Shown here: positions 1 to 5,940 of the stretch, in pieces
How positions within the stretch are numbered: the first letter of the stretch is position 1
How the letters are laid out: each line of letters starts with the position of its first letter
Origin: a virus
Strand: one strand, 5' to 3'
DNA length: 25,822 nt
IMG/VR virus record: IMGVR_UViG_3300044912_000380
Coordinates: 1 to 25,822 of that record
Translations under genes and position numbers: made by a program
The notes under the pieces: model-generated
What the model saw: the letters and a program-made list of their open reading frames with translations, nothing else
The model's database searches: none
What the model was told of the DNA's origin: nothing

Positions 1-189
1 CAATTTATTCTGCACCGCTAAATCTAAAAGATACTTACCGCTATTTAGCCGTAAAAACTTCCGATTAAATAAAATCGAAACAGGGGCAGTTTAGAGAGTG
101 TTCTCGCCCAATGTCGTAAGTAAGAACCCTCACAAAATTTGTCAGTGCTAACTGATACAATAACTAAATAAACAAACGAAAGGAAAACT
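1..189. other. Non-coding leader region before the first gene
   Basis: I find no convincing coding sequence here. The stretch is AT-rich and ends with the first copy of the conserved phage promoter (140-161) and an AACGAAAGG leader directly before the gene at 190. The beginning may be the tail of an intergenic region cut by the window edge. Confidence 0.6.
140..161 (+). promoter_or_regulatory. Phage promoter P1 (TGTCAG ... TACAAT)
   Basis: TGTCA at 140-144 lies exactly 11 bp before TACAAT (156-161), with an extended -10 TG at 153-154. The predicted start near 168 gives a short leader containing AACGAAAGG before the ATG at 190. It is one of ten copies in the left arm with identical spacing. 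No CRP-like palindrome is visible in phase upstream. Confidence 0.8.
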
Positions 190-354
190 ATGTTAAACAT
201 AATCGACAAAACCGATTTCTATGAAATCGCAGACGAGCAACATTTTTGTTGTGATGAAAGTCAATTTAAGTATTACTGTATCGAACACCTAGAATTTATG
301 GGTTGCTACTTTTGCGGATTTGACTATGACAAAGATTGCGAGGAACAACACTAA
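190..354 (+). CDS. Small cysteine-rich protein, 54 aa
   Basis: It starts at ATG after the leader AACGAAAGGAAAACT and is the first gene of the P1 unit. The product is acidic with CC (residues 20-21) and a later CxxC in GCYFCGF plus single cysteines, which suggests a small metal-binding knuckle. The stop overlaps the next ATG (TAATG), so translation is probably coupled. I do not recognise the family. Confidence 0.75.
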   Translation: MLNIIDKTDFYEIADEQHFCCDESQFKYYCIEHLEFMGCYFCGFDYDKDCEEQH

Positions 355-497
355 TGATTAACTCAGTATTAACAATAGATTGCCAAGATTGCCACGGACA
401 CGGAGTAATCTTTTTTGGTAATGATAATGATTTTGATTGCGAACCTTGCGATTGCGTAGATGACGGCTCACTATTTTGGAACGGAGAAAATGACTAA
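354..497 (+). CDS. Small zinc-finger-like protein, 47 aa
   Basis: The start overlaps the stop of the upstream gene (TAATG). The product carries CQDCHGHG, which resembles one CxxCxGxG repeat of the DnaJ zinc-binding domain, followed by CEPCDC. Four or five cysteines in so short a chain argue for zinc binding. The J domain is absent, so it is not a DnaJ. Its function is unknown; it may be an adaptor or a host-interaction protein. Confidence 0.75.
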   Translation: MINSVLTIDCQDCHGHGVIFFGNDNDFDCEPCDCVDDGSLFWNGEND

Positions 498-700
498 TGT
501 ATAAATTAACTTGTGCTTATGACGGACACGCTCCTCATTGGTCAGCAGAATACGAAAGCGAATTTGGTGCGTGGGAAAACTTTTTCTTATTCACCGATTG
601 GGGTTTTGCTAACGAATACTCAACTGTAAATATTTACACGCCAACAGGCAAATGCTATACAAAAGTTTTCTATCGTAGTGGAATGGTGGCAGTAAAATGA
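497..700 (+). CDS. Hypothetical protein, 67 aa
   Basis: It is coupled to the upstream gene by TAATG and overlaps the following ATG by 4 bp. The product is rich in aromatic residues (many Trp, Tyr and Phe), as expected for a compact beta-sheet domain. No catalytic motif or membrane segment is visible. I do not recognise the family. Confidence 0.75.
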   Translation: MYKLTCAYDGHAPHWSAEYESEFGAWENFFLFTDWGFANEYSTVNIYTPTGKCYTKVFYRSGMVAVK

Positions 701-888
701 TGACACGAAAAGATTATGTCGCGGTTGCAGAAATTCTAAAGTTCGCAAGCGATAAAGCGCACCCAGCGTTATTTTCTAAAATGGTTAATGACTTTGCGGA
801 AATGTTCGCAAAAGATAATGACCGATTTGATGTAAAACGATTTCACGAAGCGAGTGGGTATCATGTCCCAAAATTCACTTCGAGATAA
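697..888 (+). CDS. Hypothetical phage protein, 63 aa
   Basis: It begins MMTRKDYVAVAEIL and contains DNDRFDVKRFHEASG. This arrangement is seen in small proteins of unknown function common in actinobacteriophages (a helix, then a 'DNxRFDxxRFxxAxG' end). The start overlaps the upstream stop (ATGATGA), so it is operonic. A helical, probably soluble protein; its role is unknown. Confidence 0.75.
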   Translation: MMTRKDYVAVAEILKFASDKAHPALFSKMVNDFAEMFAKDNDRFDVKRFHEASGYHVPKFTSR

Positions 889-994
889 AGTAAAGCGAAT
901 TCAGGAATTGCGTCGCAGTAATGCGGCGCAACCTGTTCGCAATAAGAAAAAATATTTTCGAAAGATCAAACATAAAAATAAATATGCAGAGTAA
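863..994 (+). CDS. Small basic protein, 43 aa
   Basis: This short reading frame starts inside the 3' end of the previous gene (ATG at 863) and runs to TAA at 992-994. The product is very basic (MSQNSLRDKVKRIQELRR at the start, with a lysine-rich tail), consistent with nucleic-acid binding. Overlapping layout and composition support it, but there is no independent evidence of expression. Confidence 0.5.
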   Translation: MSQNSLRDKVKRIQELRRSNAAQPVRNKKKYFRKIKHKNKYAE

Positions 995-1003
995 TGCATA
1001 GCT

Positions 1004-1085
1004 ATGCAGGCCCGCAATACTGCGGGGTTATCCACAGGTTTACGGGGTTATCCACAACCCCCTGGAATTTGTGAGATTAATCACA
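1004..1085. promoter_or_regulatory. Regulatory cassette A: two DnaA boxes plus CRP/GlxR-like site
   Basis: Two perfect DnaA boxes (TTATCCACA at 1028-1036 and 1048-1056) sit in direct repeat, 20 bp apart. TTTACG (1039) and CTGGAATTTG (1062) form the recurrent phage module. The perfect palindrome TGTGAGATTAATCACA at 1070-1085 matches the CRP/GlxR consensus. The block is a diverged duplicate of 2800-2888 and precedes promoter P2; the palindrome centre is 64 bp upstream of the P2 -10 centre. Confidence 0.75.
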
Positions 1086-1122
1086 AAATAAATAAGATAA
1101 AGCTTGGGCGTGTTGCACAATT

Positions 1123-1144
1123 TGTCAGTGCCCTAGTGTATAAT
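1123..1144 (+). promoter_or_regulatory. Phage promoter P2
   Basis: TGTCA (1123-1127), 11 bp, then TATAAT (1139-1144), preceded by TG. It drives the gene at 1176 through a leader with AACGAAAGG. Confidence 0.85.
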
Positions 1145-1175
1145 ACTCTTATACCAACAACGAAAGGCAATAAAA

Positions 1176-1379
1176 ATGATAGTAGAACACAATCTAAAGT
1201 TTGTAACAGAGTTTGCAGACAATCATCCAGTAACTCAACAGGTTATGGCACTTGATGAGGATACTCGTATCTTTATGCTAGAGTCTATGCTAAAAGACTT
1301 AGTAGCACCACGCCTACAACCAATTCTTGATGAAATAAATGCTAATGGCTCTTACGCAATACTAAAGGTGGCAGAATAA
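1176..1379 (+). CDS. Hypothetical protein, 67 aa
   Basis: It is the first gene of the P2 unit; ATG follows ACGAAAGGCAATAAAA. The product is predicted helical and acidic, with no membrane segment or metal motif. Its stop overlaps the ATG of the next gene. An overlapping frame from 1004 to 1255 is rejected because it runs through the promoter. Function unknown. Confidence 0.8.
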   Translation: MIVEHNLKFVTEFADNHPVTQQVMALDEDTRIFMLESMLKDLVAPRLQPILDEINANGSYAILKVAE

Positions 1380-1639
1380 TGGGATACAATACAGCATTAG
1401 ATTTATCTGAAGAATTAGATTTGGAAGTAGCATTAGGCTATCACTTACAGGGTAATCATTACCCACCCGTTCCACTTTCTATGGTGCCAGTATGTATCGA
1501 AGCAATAGATTTTGCTCATGATGACATGTGGGATGAAACTATCGAAATGCCTGATGGGATTACTTACAAGGGTGAGACATGTGCGCCAGTGTGGGCGATC
1601 ATCGAGGCTCACCACTTACACGCTTGGCTACCTGAGTGA
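1379..1639 (+). CDS. Hypothetical actinophage protein, 86 aa
   Basis: It begins MGYNTALDLSEELDLE, then YHLQGNHYPPVPLSMVP and an Asp/Glu-rich middle with a single MWDETIEMPDG segment, ending in a His-rich tail (EAHHLHAWLPE). Small proteins of this layout are frequent in actinobacteriophage left arms; no function is known to me. It is translationally coupled (TAATG) to 1176-1379. The stop overlaps a CRP-like palindrome at 1635-1650. Confidence 0.85.
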   Translation: MGYNTALDLSEELDLEVALGYHLQGNHYPPVPLSMVPVCIEAIDFAHDDMWDETIEMPDGITYKGETCAPVWAIIEAHHLHAWLPE

Positions 1640-1650
1640 CTAAGGTCACA
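1635..1650. promoter_or_regulatory. CRP/GlxR-like palindrome upstream of P3
   Basis: AGTGACTAAGGTCACA matches TGTGA-N6-TCACA with one mismatch, and its inner arms GTGAC/GTCAC are perfect. Its centre is 65 bp upstream of the P3 -10 centre, the same distance as in cassette B. Confidence 0.55.
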
Positions 1651-1688
1651 CAATAACTTTCTCAAATACTGAGACAGGGCTAGACTAA

Positions 1689-1710
1689 TGTCAGACCCCA
1701 ATGCTATACT
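1689..1710 (+). promoter_or_regulatory. Phage promoter P3
   Basis: TGTCA (1689-1693), 11 bp, TATACT (1705-1710) with an extended TGC immediately before. The leader has AAGAGG rather than the usual AACGAAAGG before the ATG at 1740. Confidence 0.8.
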
Positions 1711-1739
1711 ACAACCCTAACAAAGAAAAGAGGCAATAA

Positions 1740-1922
1740 ATGACAATCAACGACAAGTTGTATCAGGTAGGCGATTTATTCACTACCCTTAAGTCAAAGA
1801 AAACAGGTGTGATTAAAGAAATCCACCCACAAACATCTGGCTCGGTGCGTGTGCTATTGGAAATGCCCAACAAGGAAACTCGTTGGACTTCCGTATCCGC
1901 TCAAACACTACTAGGCGTTTAA
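1740..1922 (+). CDS. Small beta-rich protein, 60 aa
   Basis: A single-gene unit between P3 and P4. The sequence (YQVGDLFTTLKSKKTGVIKEI, then alternating beta strands) resembles a small SH3/KOW-like barrel such as those found in small phage proteins. The resemblance is by pattern only. No catalytic residues are visible. Confidence 0.8.
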   Translation: MTINDKLYQVGDLFTTLKSKKTGVIKEIHPQTSGSVRVLLEMPNKETRWTSVSAQTLLGV

Positions 1923-1932
1923 TTTAATGGGA

Positions 1933-1969
1933 GGGGGGTCGCAGAAATGTCAGACCCCCCTGCTATAAT
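1933..1969 (+). promoter_or_regulatory. Phage promoter P4 embedded in a GC-rich hairpin
   Basis: TGTCA (1948-1952), 11 bp, TATAAT (1964-1969) with TGC before it. GGGGGGTC (1933-1940) and GACCCCCC (1953-1960) form an 8-bp inverted repeat whose loop contains most of the TGTCA element. It may end transcription from P3 while P4 starts a new unit, although no T-run follows the stem. Confidence 0.75.
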
Positions 1970-2008
1970 TACTTCATCAACCCAACCCACAACGAAAGAA
2001 GGAAACAA

Positions 2009-2431
2009 ATGGCACGACAGAAAGCAATTAGCGTAAAGATAGCAACACCAAAGGTAATCAAGGCACTAGAAACTCGCTTGACAAAGTTAAATGCCGATTA
2101 CGCATCACAAGAAGCCAACGAAGCAAAGCACGAAAAGGCTTTAGAAAAGTGGCGCAAGGAAGTAGCAAAGTTTGCTTTTGCTAATTTCGCTAAGGCAGAA
2201 AACCTACGCACAAACTATCGCTCATGGAACAAGACACTTAATGTTGATTTTGATTTAACAGTTAATGAGTCAGACTTTCCTAAAGAGCCTGAGAAGGACT
2301 ACGAAGTTCTCCATCGCCACTCATACAATGAGATGAAAGAGGAGTTGGAAAACGCAATTCGTATTCTAAAGATGACAGATGAGGAAACAGTAAGCACAAG
2401 CACTTACAATGCTATTGCTCGTTATCTGTAA
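2009..2431 (+). CDS. Hypothetical helical/coiled-coil protein, 140 aa
   Basis: It starts at ATG after AACGAAAGAAGGAAACAA, driven by P4. Residues about 15-70 are Ala/Lys/Glu-rich and predicted to form long helices (for example KALEKWRKEVAKF). The C-terminal half contains another amphipathic helix (YNEMKEELENAIRILKM). It is probably a soluble coiled-coil protein. I do not recognise a family. Confidence 0.8.
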   Translation: MARQKAISVKIATPKVIKALETRLTKLNADYASQEANEAKHEKALEKWRKEVAKFAFANFAKAENLRTNYRSWNKTLNVDFDLTVNESDFPKEPEKDYEVLHRHSYNEMKEELENAIRILKMTDEETVSTSTYNAIARYL

Positions 2432-2527
2432 ATAAAATCGTTCTCGCATAACGATAAATTGCGAACGACCTGAGTAAGTCGCCAAACTGCTCTCCTTTCG
2501 GGGACAACTACTAACAAAGGTAATAAA
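2432..2527 (+). other. Short structured intergenic leader
   Basis: It contains an imperfect hairpin (CGTTCTCGC with GCGAACG around 2439-2467) and a CCTTTCGGGG stretch. No TGTCAG promoter is visible, so the downstream gene is probably read through from P4, with this segment as an inter-cistronic structure. Confidence 0.4.
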
Positions 2528-2782
2528 ATGAAAAATAGATTTCGTGTAGAAATTTATGATGAAAACAAGTTAAATGATTTAACAATCTATTCAGAACAGG
2601 GTGTTGATAAAGAATACTTAACTGAGTTAGTATTTTCTAATCGGCGTAACTTCTTTGGTAATGTTCGTGCTTATGTCTATGATACATTGAAGAAGACTAA
2701 GACTACTGCTCTTTACCTCCCGTCCGAAGTTGTTAACTTCAATCGCAAAAACCAATTAACTAGGGATGAGTTAGGTCTATAA
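2528..2782 (+). CDS. Hypothetical protein, 84 aa
   Basis: ATG follows AACAAAGGTAATAAA. The sequence looks like an alpha/beta domain (FRVEIYDENKLNDLTIYS, then a polar middle). No metal site, signal or membrane segment is seen. It lies just before regulatory cassette B. Function unknown. Confidence 0.8.
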   Translation: MKNRFRVEIYDENKLNDLTIYSEQGVDKEYLTELVFSNRRNFFGNVRAYVYDTLKKTKTTALYLPSEVVNFNRKNQLTRDELGL

Positions 2783-2799
2783 AGATCTAACACCAGTTG

Positions 2800-2888
2800 C
2801 ATATGCAGCTGGCCCGCAAAGCTAAGGGGTTATCCACAGGCTTACGACCACTTGTGGATAACCCTGGAATTTTGTGAGATTAATCACA
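2800..2888. promoter_or_regulatory. Regulatory cassette B: inverted DnaA boxes plus CRP/GlxR-like site
   Basis: TTATCCACA at 2830-2838 and its reverse complement TGTGGATAA at 2853-2861 are perfect DnaA boxes facing each other. The TTACGAC...CTGGAAT module lies between and after them (2842, 2864). TGTGAGATTAATCACA at 2873-2888 is identical to the palindrome in cassette A; its centre is 65 bp upstream of the P5 -10 centre. The flanks GGCCCGCAA and GGGGTTATCCACAGG are shared with cassette A. Confidence 0.75.
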
Positions 2889-2926
2889 TGGATCAATTCG
2901 GACATATTGTAACTAATCATAGACAA

Positions 2927-2948
2927 TGTCAGTGGCATCTGTTATACT
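2927..2948 (+). promoter_or_regulatory. Phage promoter P5
   Basis: TGTCA (2927-2931), 11 bp, TATACT (2943-2948) with TGT before it. TAGACA at 2920-2925 is also a fair -35 box at 17 bp. The leader carries AACGAAAGG before the ATG at 2980. Confidence 0.85.
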
Positions 2949-2979
2949 TACAACTAATCAAACAAACGAAAGGTAAAAA

Positions 2980-3987
2980 ATGGCTCATAATCTAGAAATG
3001 GAAAATGGCGAAGTTGCATTCGCACTTCGTGGCGCACCTGCATGGCACAACCTTGCAAATCGCATCTTTACACAAGATGAAGATGTTACAACTCAAATGA
3101 TGTTAGATGAGGCAAAACTTTCCAACTGGAATGTTCGCTTGTCTCCACTAACTGACCATATCTCAGATACATGGAATGATGTATCTAATGCTCAATTAGT
3201 TATTCGTGACAACCCATTCAACAATGGCACTGATGTACTGGCAACTGTTGGAAAGCGTTACAAGCCTGTACAGAATGAGGAACTATTCGCATTCGCTGAT
3301 GCAATTCATGATGCTAATGCTGATTGCCGTTGGGAATCTGCTGGCTCACTTCGTAGCGGTAAGGTTGTATTCGGTACAGTGGATATTCCTCGCACAATGG
3401 TGCTTGACCCACAAGGCGCAAATGATGCAACTAAGTTGTATCTAATTGTTTGGACATCTCATGACGGGTCAGTTGCTGTTCAGGCTGCTGTTACTCCTGT
3501 TCGTGTTGTATGCCAAAACACTCTTAACCTTGCAATGAAGAATGCTAAGCAATCTTTCAAGATTCGCCACACGCAATCTGTTGAAGGTCGCATCCAAGTT
3601 GCTCGTGAAACTCTTGGGCTTGCTCTTGGGTACTTTGATGAATTCGAGAAAGAGGCTCAGGCTCTTTATTCTCAATCAATCACTGATGCTGAATTCTCAA
3701 AGTTAATTCAGACAATTTATCCTAAGCCTGATAAGGATGCTGCTAAAGTTGCATTGACTAAGTGGGAAAACAAAGTCGTGCTCCTTGATGAGTTGTACCA
3801 TAACTCACCAACCAATGCTAATATCAAGGGAACAAAGTGGGGCGCATTCAATGCACTTACTGAACGCCTTGATTACTATCGTTCAGGTCGTGGAAATTCT
3901 GAAACACTTATGGCGGGTGCATCAGGCTTCGACCCAATTCTAACCGCAGAAAAAAATAAAATTAAAAAATTAATTTCTGCGTTCTAA
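2980..3987 (+). CDS. DUF932 / TIGR03299 phage-plasmid-like protein, 335 aa
   Basis: The largest left-arm gene. It matches the DUF932 pattern: N-terminal MAHNLEMENGEVAFALRG and PAWHNLANRI, a central VGKRYKPVQNEELFAFAD segment, then TPVRVVCQNTLNLAM and a C-terminal NKVVLLDELYH region. Members are widespread in actinophages and plasmids and resemble the plasmid protein family that includes YubP/YfjQ. The biochemical role is not established; it has been linked by context to DNA metabolism or to host takeover. Length is typical. It has its own promoter P5, with DnaA boxes and a CRP-like site upstream, and is followed by a weak terminator and tRNA-Asp. Confidence 0.93.
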   Translation: MAHNLEMENGEVAFALRGAPAWHNLANRIFTQDEDVTTQMMLDEAKLSNWNVRLSPLTDHISDTWNDVSNAQLVIRDNPFNNGTDVLATVGKRYKPVQNEELFAFADAIHDANADCRWESAGSLRSGKVVFGTVDIPRTMVLDPQGANDATKLYLIVWTSHDGSVAVQAAVTPVRVVCQNTLNLAMKNAKQSFKIRHTQSVEGRIQVARETLGLALGYFDEFEKEAQALYSQSITDAEFSKLIQTIYPKPDKDAAKVALTKWENKVVLLDELYHNSPTNANIKGTKWGAFNALTERLDYYRSGRGNSETLMAGASGFDPILTAEKNKIKKLISAF

Positions 3988-4002
3988 ATAAATAAATTCC
4001 TG

Positions 4003-4030
4003 AGCATGAATAAAAACTGCTCACAATTTT
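4003..4030 (+). terminator. Weak intrinsic terminator after the DUF932 gene
   Basis: TGAGC and GCTCA form a 5-bp stem with a long A-rich loop, followed by CAATTTTTT. The short stem makes it a modest terminator. Confidence 0.45.
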
Positions 4031-4035
4031 TTCCA

Positions 4036-4112
4036 GGTCCATTAGCTCAGTTGGTTAGAGCGCTACCCTGTCACGGTAGAGGTCGACGGTTCAAGTCCGT
4101 TATGGATCGCCA
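4036..4112 (+). tRNA. tRNA-Asp (anticodon GTC)
   Basis: A full cloverleaf: acceptor GGTCCAT with ATGGATC (one G-U pair), D-arm GCTC/GAGC, anticodon stem CTACC/GGTAG with loop CTGTCAC (anticodon GTC), T-arm GACGG/CCGTT with loop TTCAAGT, discriminator G and an encoded CCA. Phage tRNAs usually compensate for codon-use differences or for host tRNA cleavage. No integrase is present nearby, so a role as an attachment site is unsupported. Confidence 0.97.
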
Positions 4113-4141
4113 AGCGCCCTCAAATCTAAGGGGGCAAAAAG

Positions 4142-4157
4142 TGTGTTACGACTCACA
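4142..4157. promoter_or_regulatory. CRP/GlxR-like palindrome upstream of P6
   Basis: TGTGTTACGACTCACA has one mismatch to TGTGA-N6-TCACA. It overlaps a TTACGAC...CTGGAA module (4146-4172). Its centre lies 54 bp before the P6 -10 centre. Confidence 0.55.
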
Positions 4158-4184
4158 TAAAAATCCCCTGGAAATCCTTGATAA

Positions 4185-4206
4185 TGTCAGTCGGATCCTG
4201 TATAAT
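4185..4206 (+). promoter_or_regulatory. Phage promoter P6
   Basis: TGTCA (4185-4189), 11 bp, TATAAT (4201-4206); TTGATA at 4178-4183 is a plausible -35 box at 17 bp. The ATG at 4214 is 7 nt after the -10 box, so the mRNA should be leaderless, unlike the other left-arm units. Confidence 0.8.
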
Positions 4207-4213
4207 TCTACTC

Positions 4214-4831
4214 ATGACCAACGAACTAGTATCAAGTAAGTATACATTTGTCTGTGACCCAGATGAATGCGATTCATTAATAGAACTAACATCATCTGAT
4301 GGATTTGGCTTTCCTTCAGGTGTGACAACGCTCACATGCCCATGCGGACGCAAGACCACATTATTGTCAGTGGAGCATGCTACAATTACACCAACAACAA
4401 CGAAAGAGGATAAAATGGAAACAACAACAGACAATCACTACTTGACACGGGAATTTCTTGAGTCACAGTTGGTTGATAACAAGGCCCGCATTACACAGTT
4501 AGAAGAGCACATCCAGCGTATAACTCAGCGTGATTATGCAACTGCAGGAACTCTAAGCAAATTGCGTGATGACATGAAGGTATTCACACTCGAAGGCCTT
4601 GATGACGAATCTCTTACAGAATTTCAAGCAGAAGAAATTGCTGGCATCTGTGGATTTGAACTAACAAATGAGTTTGAACTAGAAGTAACAGTTCTATATT
4701 CAATTACAGTTAATGCTCGTGATGAAGAGAGTGCACACAATCTAATTCATGATATTGATTTTGACACCGTGTCTTATGACTCAGACGGTATTAGTTGGCT
4801 ATCATCATCTGTAGATAGAATTGAGGGCTAA
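4214..4831 (+). CDS. Zn-ribbon/coiled-coil protein with an internal second start (206 aa, or 139 aa from 4415)
   Basis: Starting at the P6 leaderless ATG (4214), residues 1-67 form a small zinc-ribbon-like unit (FVCDPDECDSLIEL ... TCPCGRKT). The frame continues without a stop through promoter P7 and an AACGAAAGAGG leader to a second ATG at 4415 that heads a 139-residue protein: TREFLESQLVDNKARITQLEE (helical, coiled coil), then an acidic domain. The two halves look like separate actinophage proteins of unknown function fused by loss of the intervening stop. Both forms are probably made. An upstream in-frame ATG at 4178 lies before the -10 box and is unlikely to be used. The stop overlaps the next ATG (TAATG). 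Confidence 0.8.
   Translation: MTNELVSSKYTFVCDPDECDSLIELTSSDGFGFPSGVTTLTCPCGRKTTLLSVEHATITPTTTKEDKMETTTDNHYLTREFLESQLVDNKARITQLEEHIQRITQRDYATAGTLSKLRDDMKVFTLEGLDDESLTEFQAEEIAGICGFELTNEFELEVTVLYSITVNARDEESAHNLIHDIDFDTVSYDSDGISWLSSSVDRIEG
4321..4336. promoter_or_regulatory. CRP/GlxR-like palindrome inside the 4214 gene, upstream of P7
   Basis: TGTGACAACGCTCACA matches TGTGA-N6-TCACA perfectly although it is coding sequence. Its centre is 55 bp upstream of the P7 -10 centre. Confidence 0.55.
4365..4386 (+). promoter_or_regulatory. Intragenic phage promoter P7
   Basis: TGTCA (4365-4369), 11 bp, TACAAT (4381-4386) with TGC before it, followed by a leader with AACGAAAGAGG before the ATG at 4415. 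It lies wholly inside the reading frame that starts at 4214. Confidence 0.78.
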
Positions 4832-5034
4832 TGTACTTTGAACTCACCGCTCCTGATAGGCTCTCCATGGAGAGGGCCTATTGGGATGCACAAATTACAG
4901 GGCTCGACCCACAAGCAATGTCTCCGTTGACATTCAACATTGGAACTGGTAGTATTGAGAAAGTAAGTAGACTTAGAGATAAGTATAACTTAACTGAATC
5001 TTATGTATCAGACTACGAAACCACAGGTTATTAA
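4831..5034 (+). CDS. Hypothetical protein, 67 aa
   Basis: It is coupled to the upstream gene by TAATG. The product contains LTAPDRLSMERAYWDAQITG, then a Thr/Ser-rich part ending YVSDYETTGY. It is soluble, with no recognised domain. Part of the P6/P7 operon that runs to 5754. Confidence 0.75.
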   Translation: MYFELTAPDRLSMERAYWDAQITGLDPQAMSPLTFNIGTGSIEKVSRLRDKYNLTESYVSDYETTGY

Positions 5035-5043
5035 GGAGAGATT

Positions 5044-5190
5044 ATGTCAGACTATAAGGATGGCTGGGATGACGGGTATAAGTTTGCCCGTGAAGAAATA
5101 ATGGAGAAGTTATCAGAAATTGATATCAACGATATTGATTCTTGGATTCTTGACCGTCTTTCTGAGATGATCGAAGGCGGTTCTCTATGA
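5044..5190 (+). CDS. Small acidic helical protein, 48 aa
   Basis: ATG follows AAGGAGAGATT, a strong ribosome binding site. The product begins MSDYKDGWDDGYKFAREEI, a 'DGYxDGY'-type repeat often seen in tiny phage proteins, followed by helices. The stop overlaps the next start (ATGA). Function unknown. Confidence 0.75.
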   Translation: MSDYKDGWDDGYKFAREEIMEKLSEIDINDIDSWILDRLSEMIEGGSL

Positions 5191-5387
5191 GAGACAGAGA
5201 ATTCATTCCATGTGATGCATGTGGATCAGCAGATGCAATGTATCTAGTTAAACTAGTAGATGGTGAGTTAGCTTTTTGCGGTCACCACTACAATAAAAAC
5301 AAGGCAGGCCTAGACAAGGTAGCCTATGAAGTGATAGAATTAGACAAGATAGAACTAGCAATACCTACTTTAGAAACGGCGGAATAA
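5187..5387 (+). CDS. DUF7455-like zinc-binding protein, 66 aa
   Basis: It contains CDACGSADAMYLVKL, then GELAFCGHHYNKN. The CxxC followed by CxHH about 20 residues later is the pattern of small actinobacterial and phage zinc proteins of the DUF7455 type. It probably folds as a single zinc ribbon. No biochemical role is known. Operonic, with a 4-bp overlap upstream. Confidence 0.8.
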   Translation: MRDREFIPCDACGSADAMYLVKLVDGELAFCGHHYNKNKAGLDKVAYEVIELDKIELAIPTLETAE

Positions 5388-5388
5388 A

Positions 5389-5754
5389 ATGGGCGACAGA
5401 GCAAACTTTGGATTCAGAGATTCCAAGGAAAATGTAGTATTTTTATATGGACACTGGGCTGGGTATAACATGCTAGCCAAGTTAGCAAATGCAGTACAGG
5501 CAGCGGAGTCCCGTTGGCAGGATGAGTCATATGCAACACGCATTGCTATATCACATCTAATTGGAGAAGACTGGAACCAAACATTATCGTGGGGTATATA
5601 TGTCAACCAATTGGGAGACAACGAACACAAGGTACCTGTAATTGATTGGACAAACCAAACATTTACACTCTACGAAGAGGACCTTGAAACAGTTGTATTT
5701 AGTTCATCCTTAGCATCATTTGTAGACAAATACAGTCGACTAGTTATGGTATAA
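5389..5754 (+). CDS. Hypothetical actinophage protein, 121 aa
   Basis: It begins MGDRANFGFRDSKENVVFLYGHW and contains YATRIAISHLIGEDWNQTLSWGIYV and GDNEHKVPVIDW. I know this layout from proteins of unknown function that recur in actinobacteriophages. Alternating strands and helices suggest one compact alpha/beta domain without signal or membrane parts. Last gene of its operon; its stop codon overlaps a candidate promoter (TATAAT at 5750-5755) for a downstream small RNA. Confidence 0.85.
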   Translation: MGDRANFGFRDSKENVVFLYGHWAGYNMLAKLANAVQAAESRWQDESYATRIAISHLIGEDWNQTLSWGIYVNQLGDNEHKVPVIDWTNQTFTLYEEDLETVVFSSSLASFVDKYSRLVMV

Positions 5755-5755
5755 T
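5750..5755 (+). promoter_or_regulatory. Extended -10 box for the candidate small RNA
   Basis: TGG followed by TATAAT overlaps the stop codon of the upstream gene. The expected +1 near 5762 coincides with the start of a hairpin (AGGAC-TAAG-GTCCT, 5762-5775). The upstream element AGTCG at the TGTCA position is only a weak match. Confidence 0.5.
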
Positions 5756-5761
5756 TAGACT

Positions 5762-5908
5762 AGGACTAAGGTCCTGGTTTTAATAGGAAATATAATGGTG
5801 CGTCTATCAGTCTTCGGGCCAGGCGCTAAGTAAAGCGGGTTTATTTCTTTCGTTGGAAATCCAGGCAGCCATTATTCAAGACCCCCAGTTAAGCTGGGGG
5901 TTTTTCTT
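5762..5908 (+). ncRNA. Candidate small RNA complementary to the shared AACGAAAG leader
   Basis: Between a -10 box and a strong terminator lies about 147 nt without a substantial gene. It would begin with a 5-bp hairpin and contains CTTTCGTT (5847-5854) within TTCTTTCGTTGG, the reverse complement of the CAACGAAAG leaders that carry most left-arm ribosome binding sites. A 12-codon frame (5795-5833, MVRLSVFGPGAK) with AGGA upstream could be a leader peptide instead. Assignment as a small RNA is inference from sequence only. Confidence 0.45.
5882..5908 (+). terminator. Strong intrinsic terminator
   Basis: CCCCCAG-TTAAG-CTGGGGG stem followed by TTTTTCTTT, the clearest rho-independent terminator in the window. 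It ends the operon of 4214-5754 and any small RNA started at 5762. Confidence 0.92.
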
Positions 5909-5940
5909 TGCCCTCAAAGACATGAGGGTAGCATATTGTC

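Noticed and set aside
119-134. A CRP-like half site before P1 (TCACA)
   Set aside because: The left half matches poorly and the centre is 32 bp from the -10, out of phase with the other sites.
1004-1255. An 83-codon rightward frame
   Set aside because: It runs across two DnaA boxes, a CRP-like site and promoter P2 and overlaps the supported gene at 1176.
4036-4112. tRNA-Asp as a phage integration attachment site
   Set aside because: No integrase gene and no second partial copy of the tRNA end were seen in this window.
5389-5630. Leftward frame opposite the 121-aa gene
   Set aside because: No promoter or ribosome binding site on that strand, and it mirrors the codons of a recognisable phage gene.
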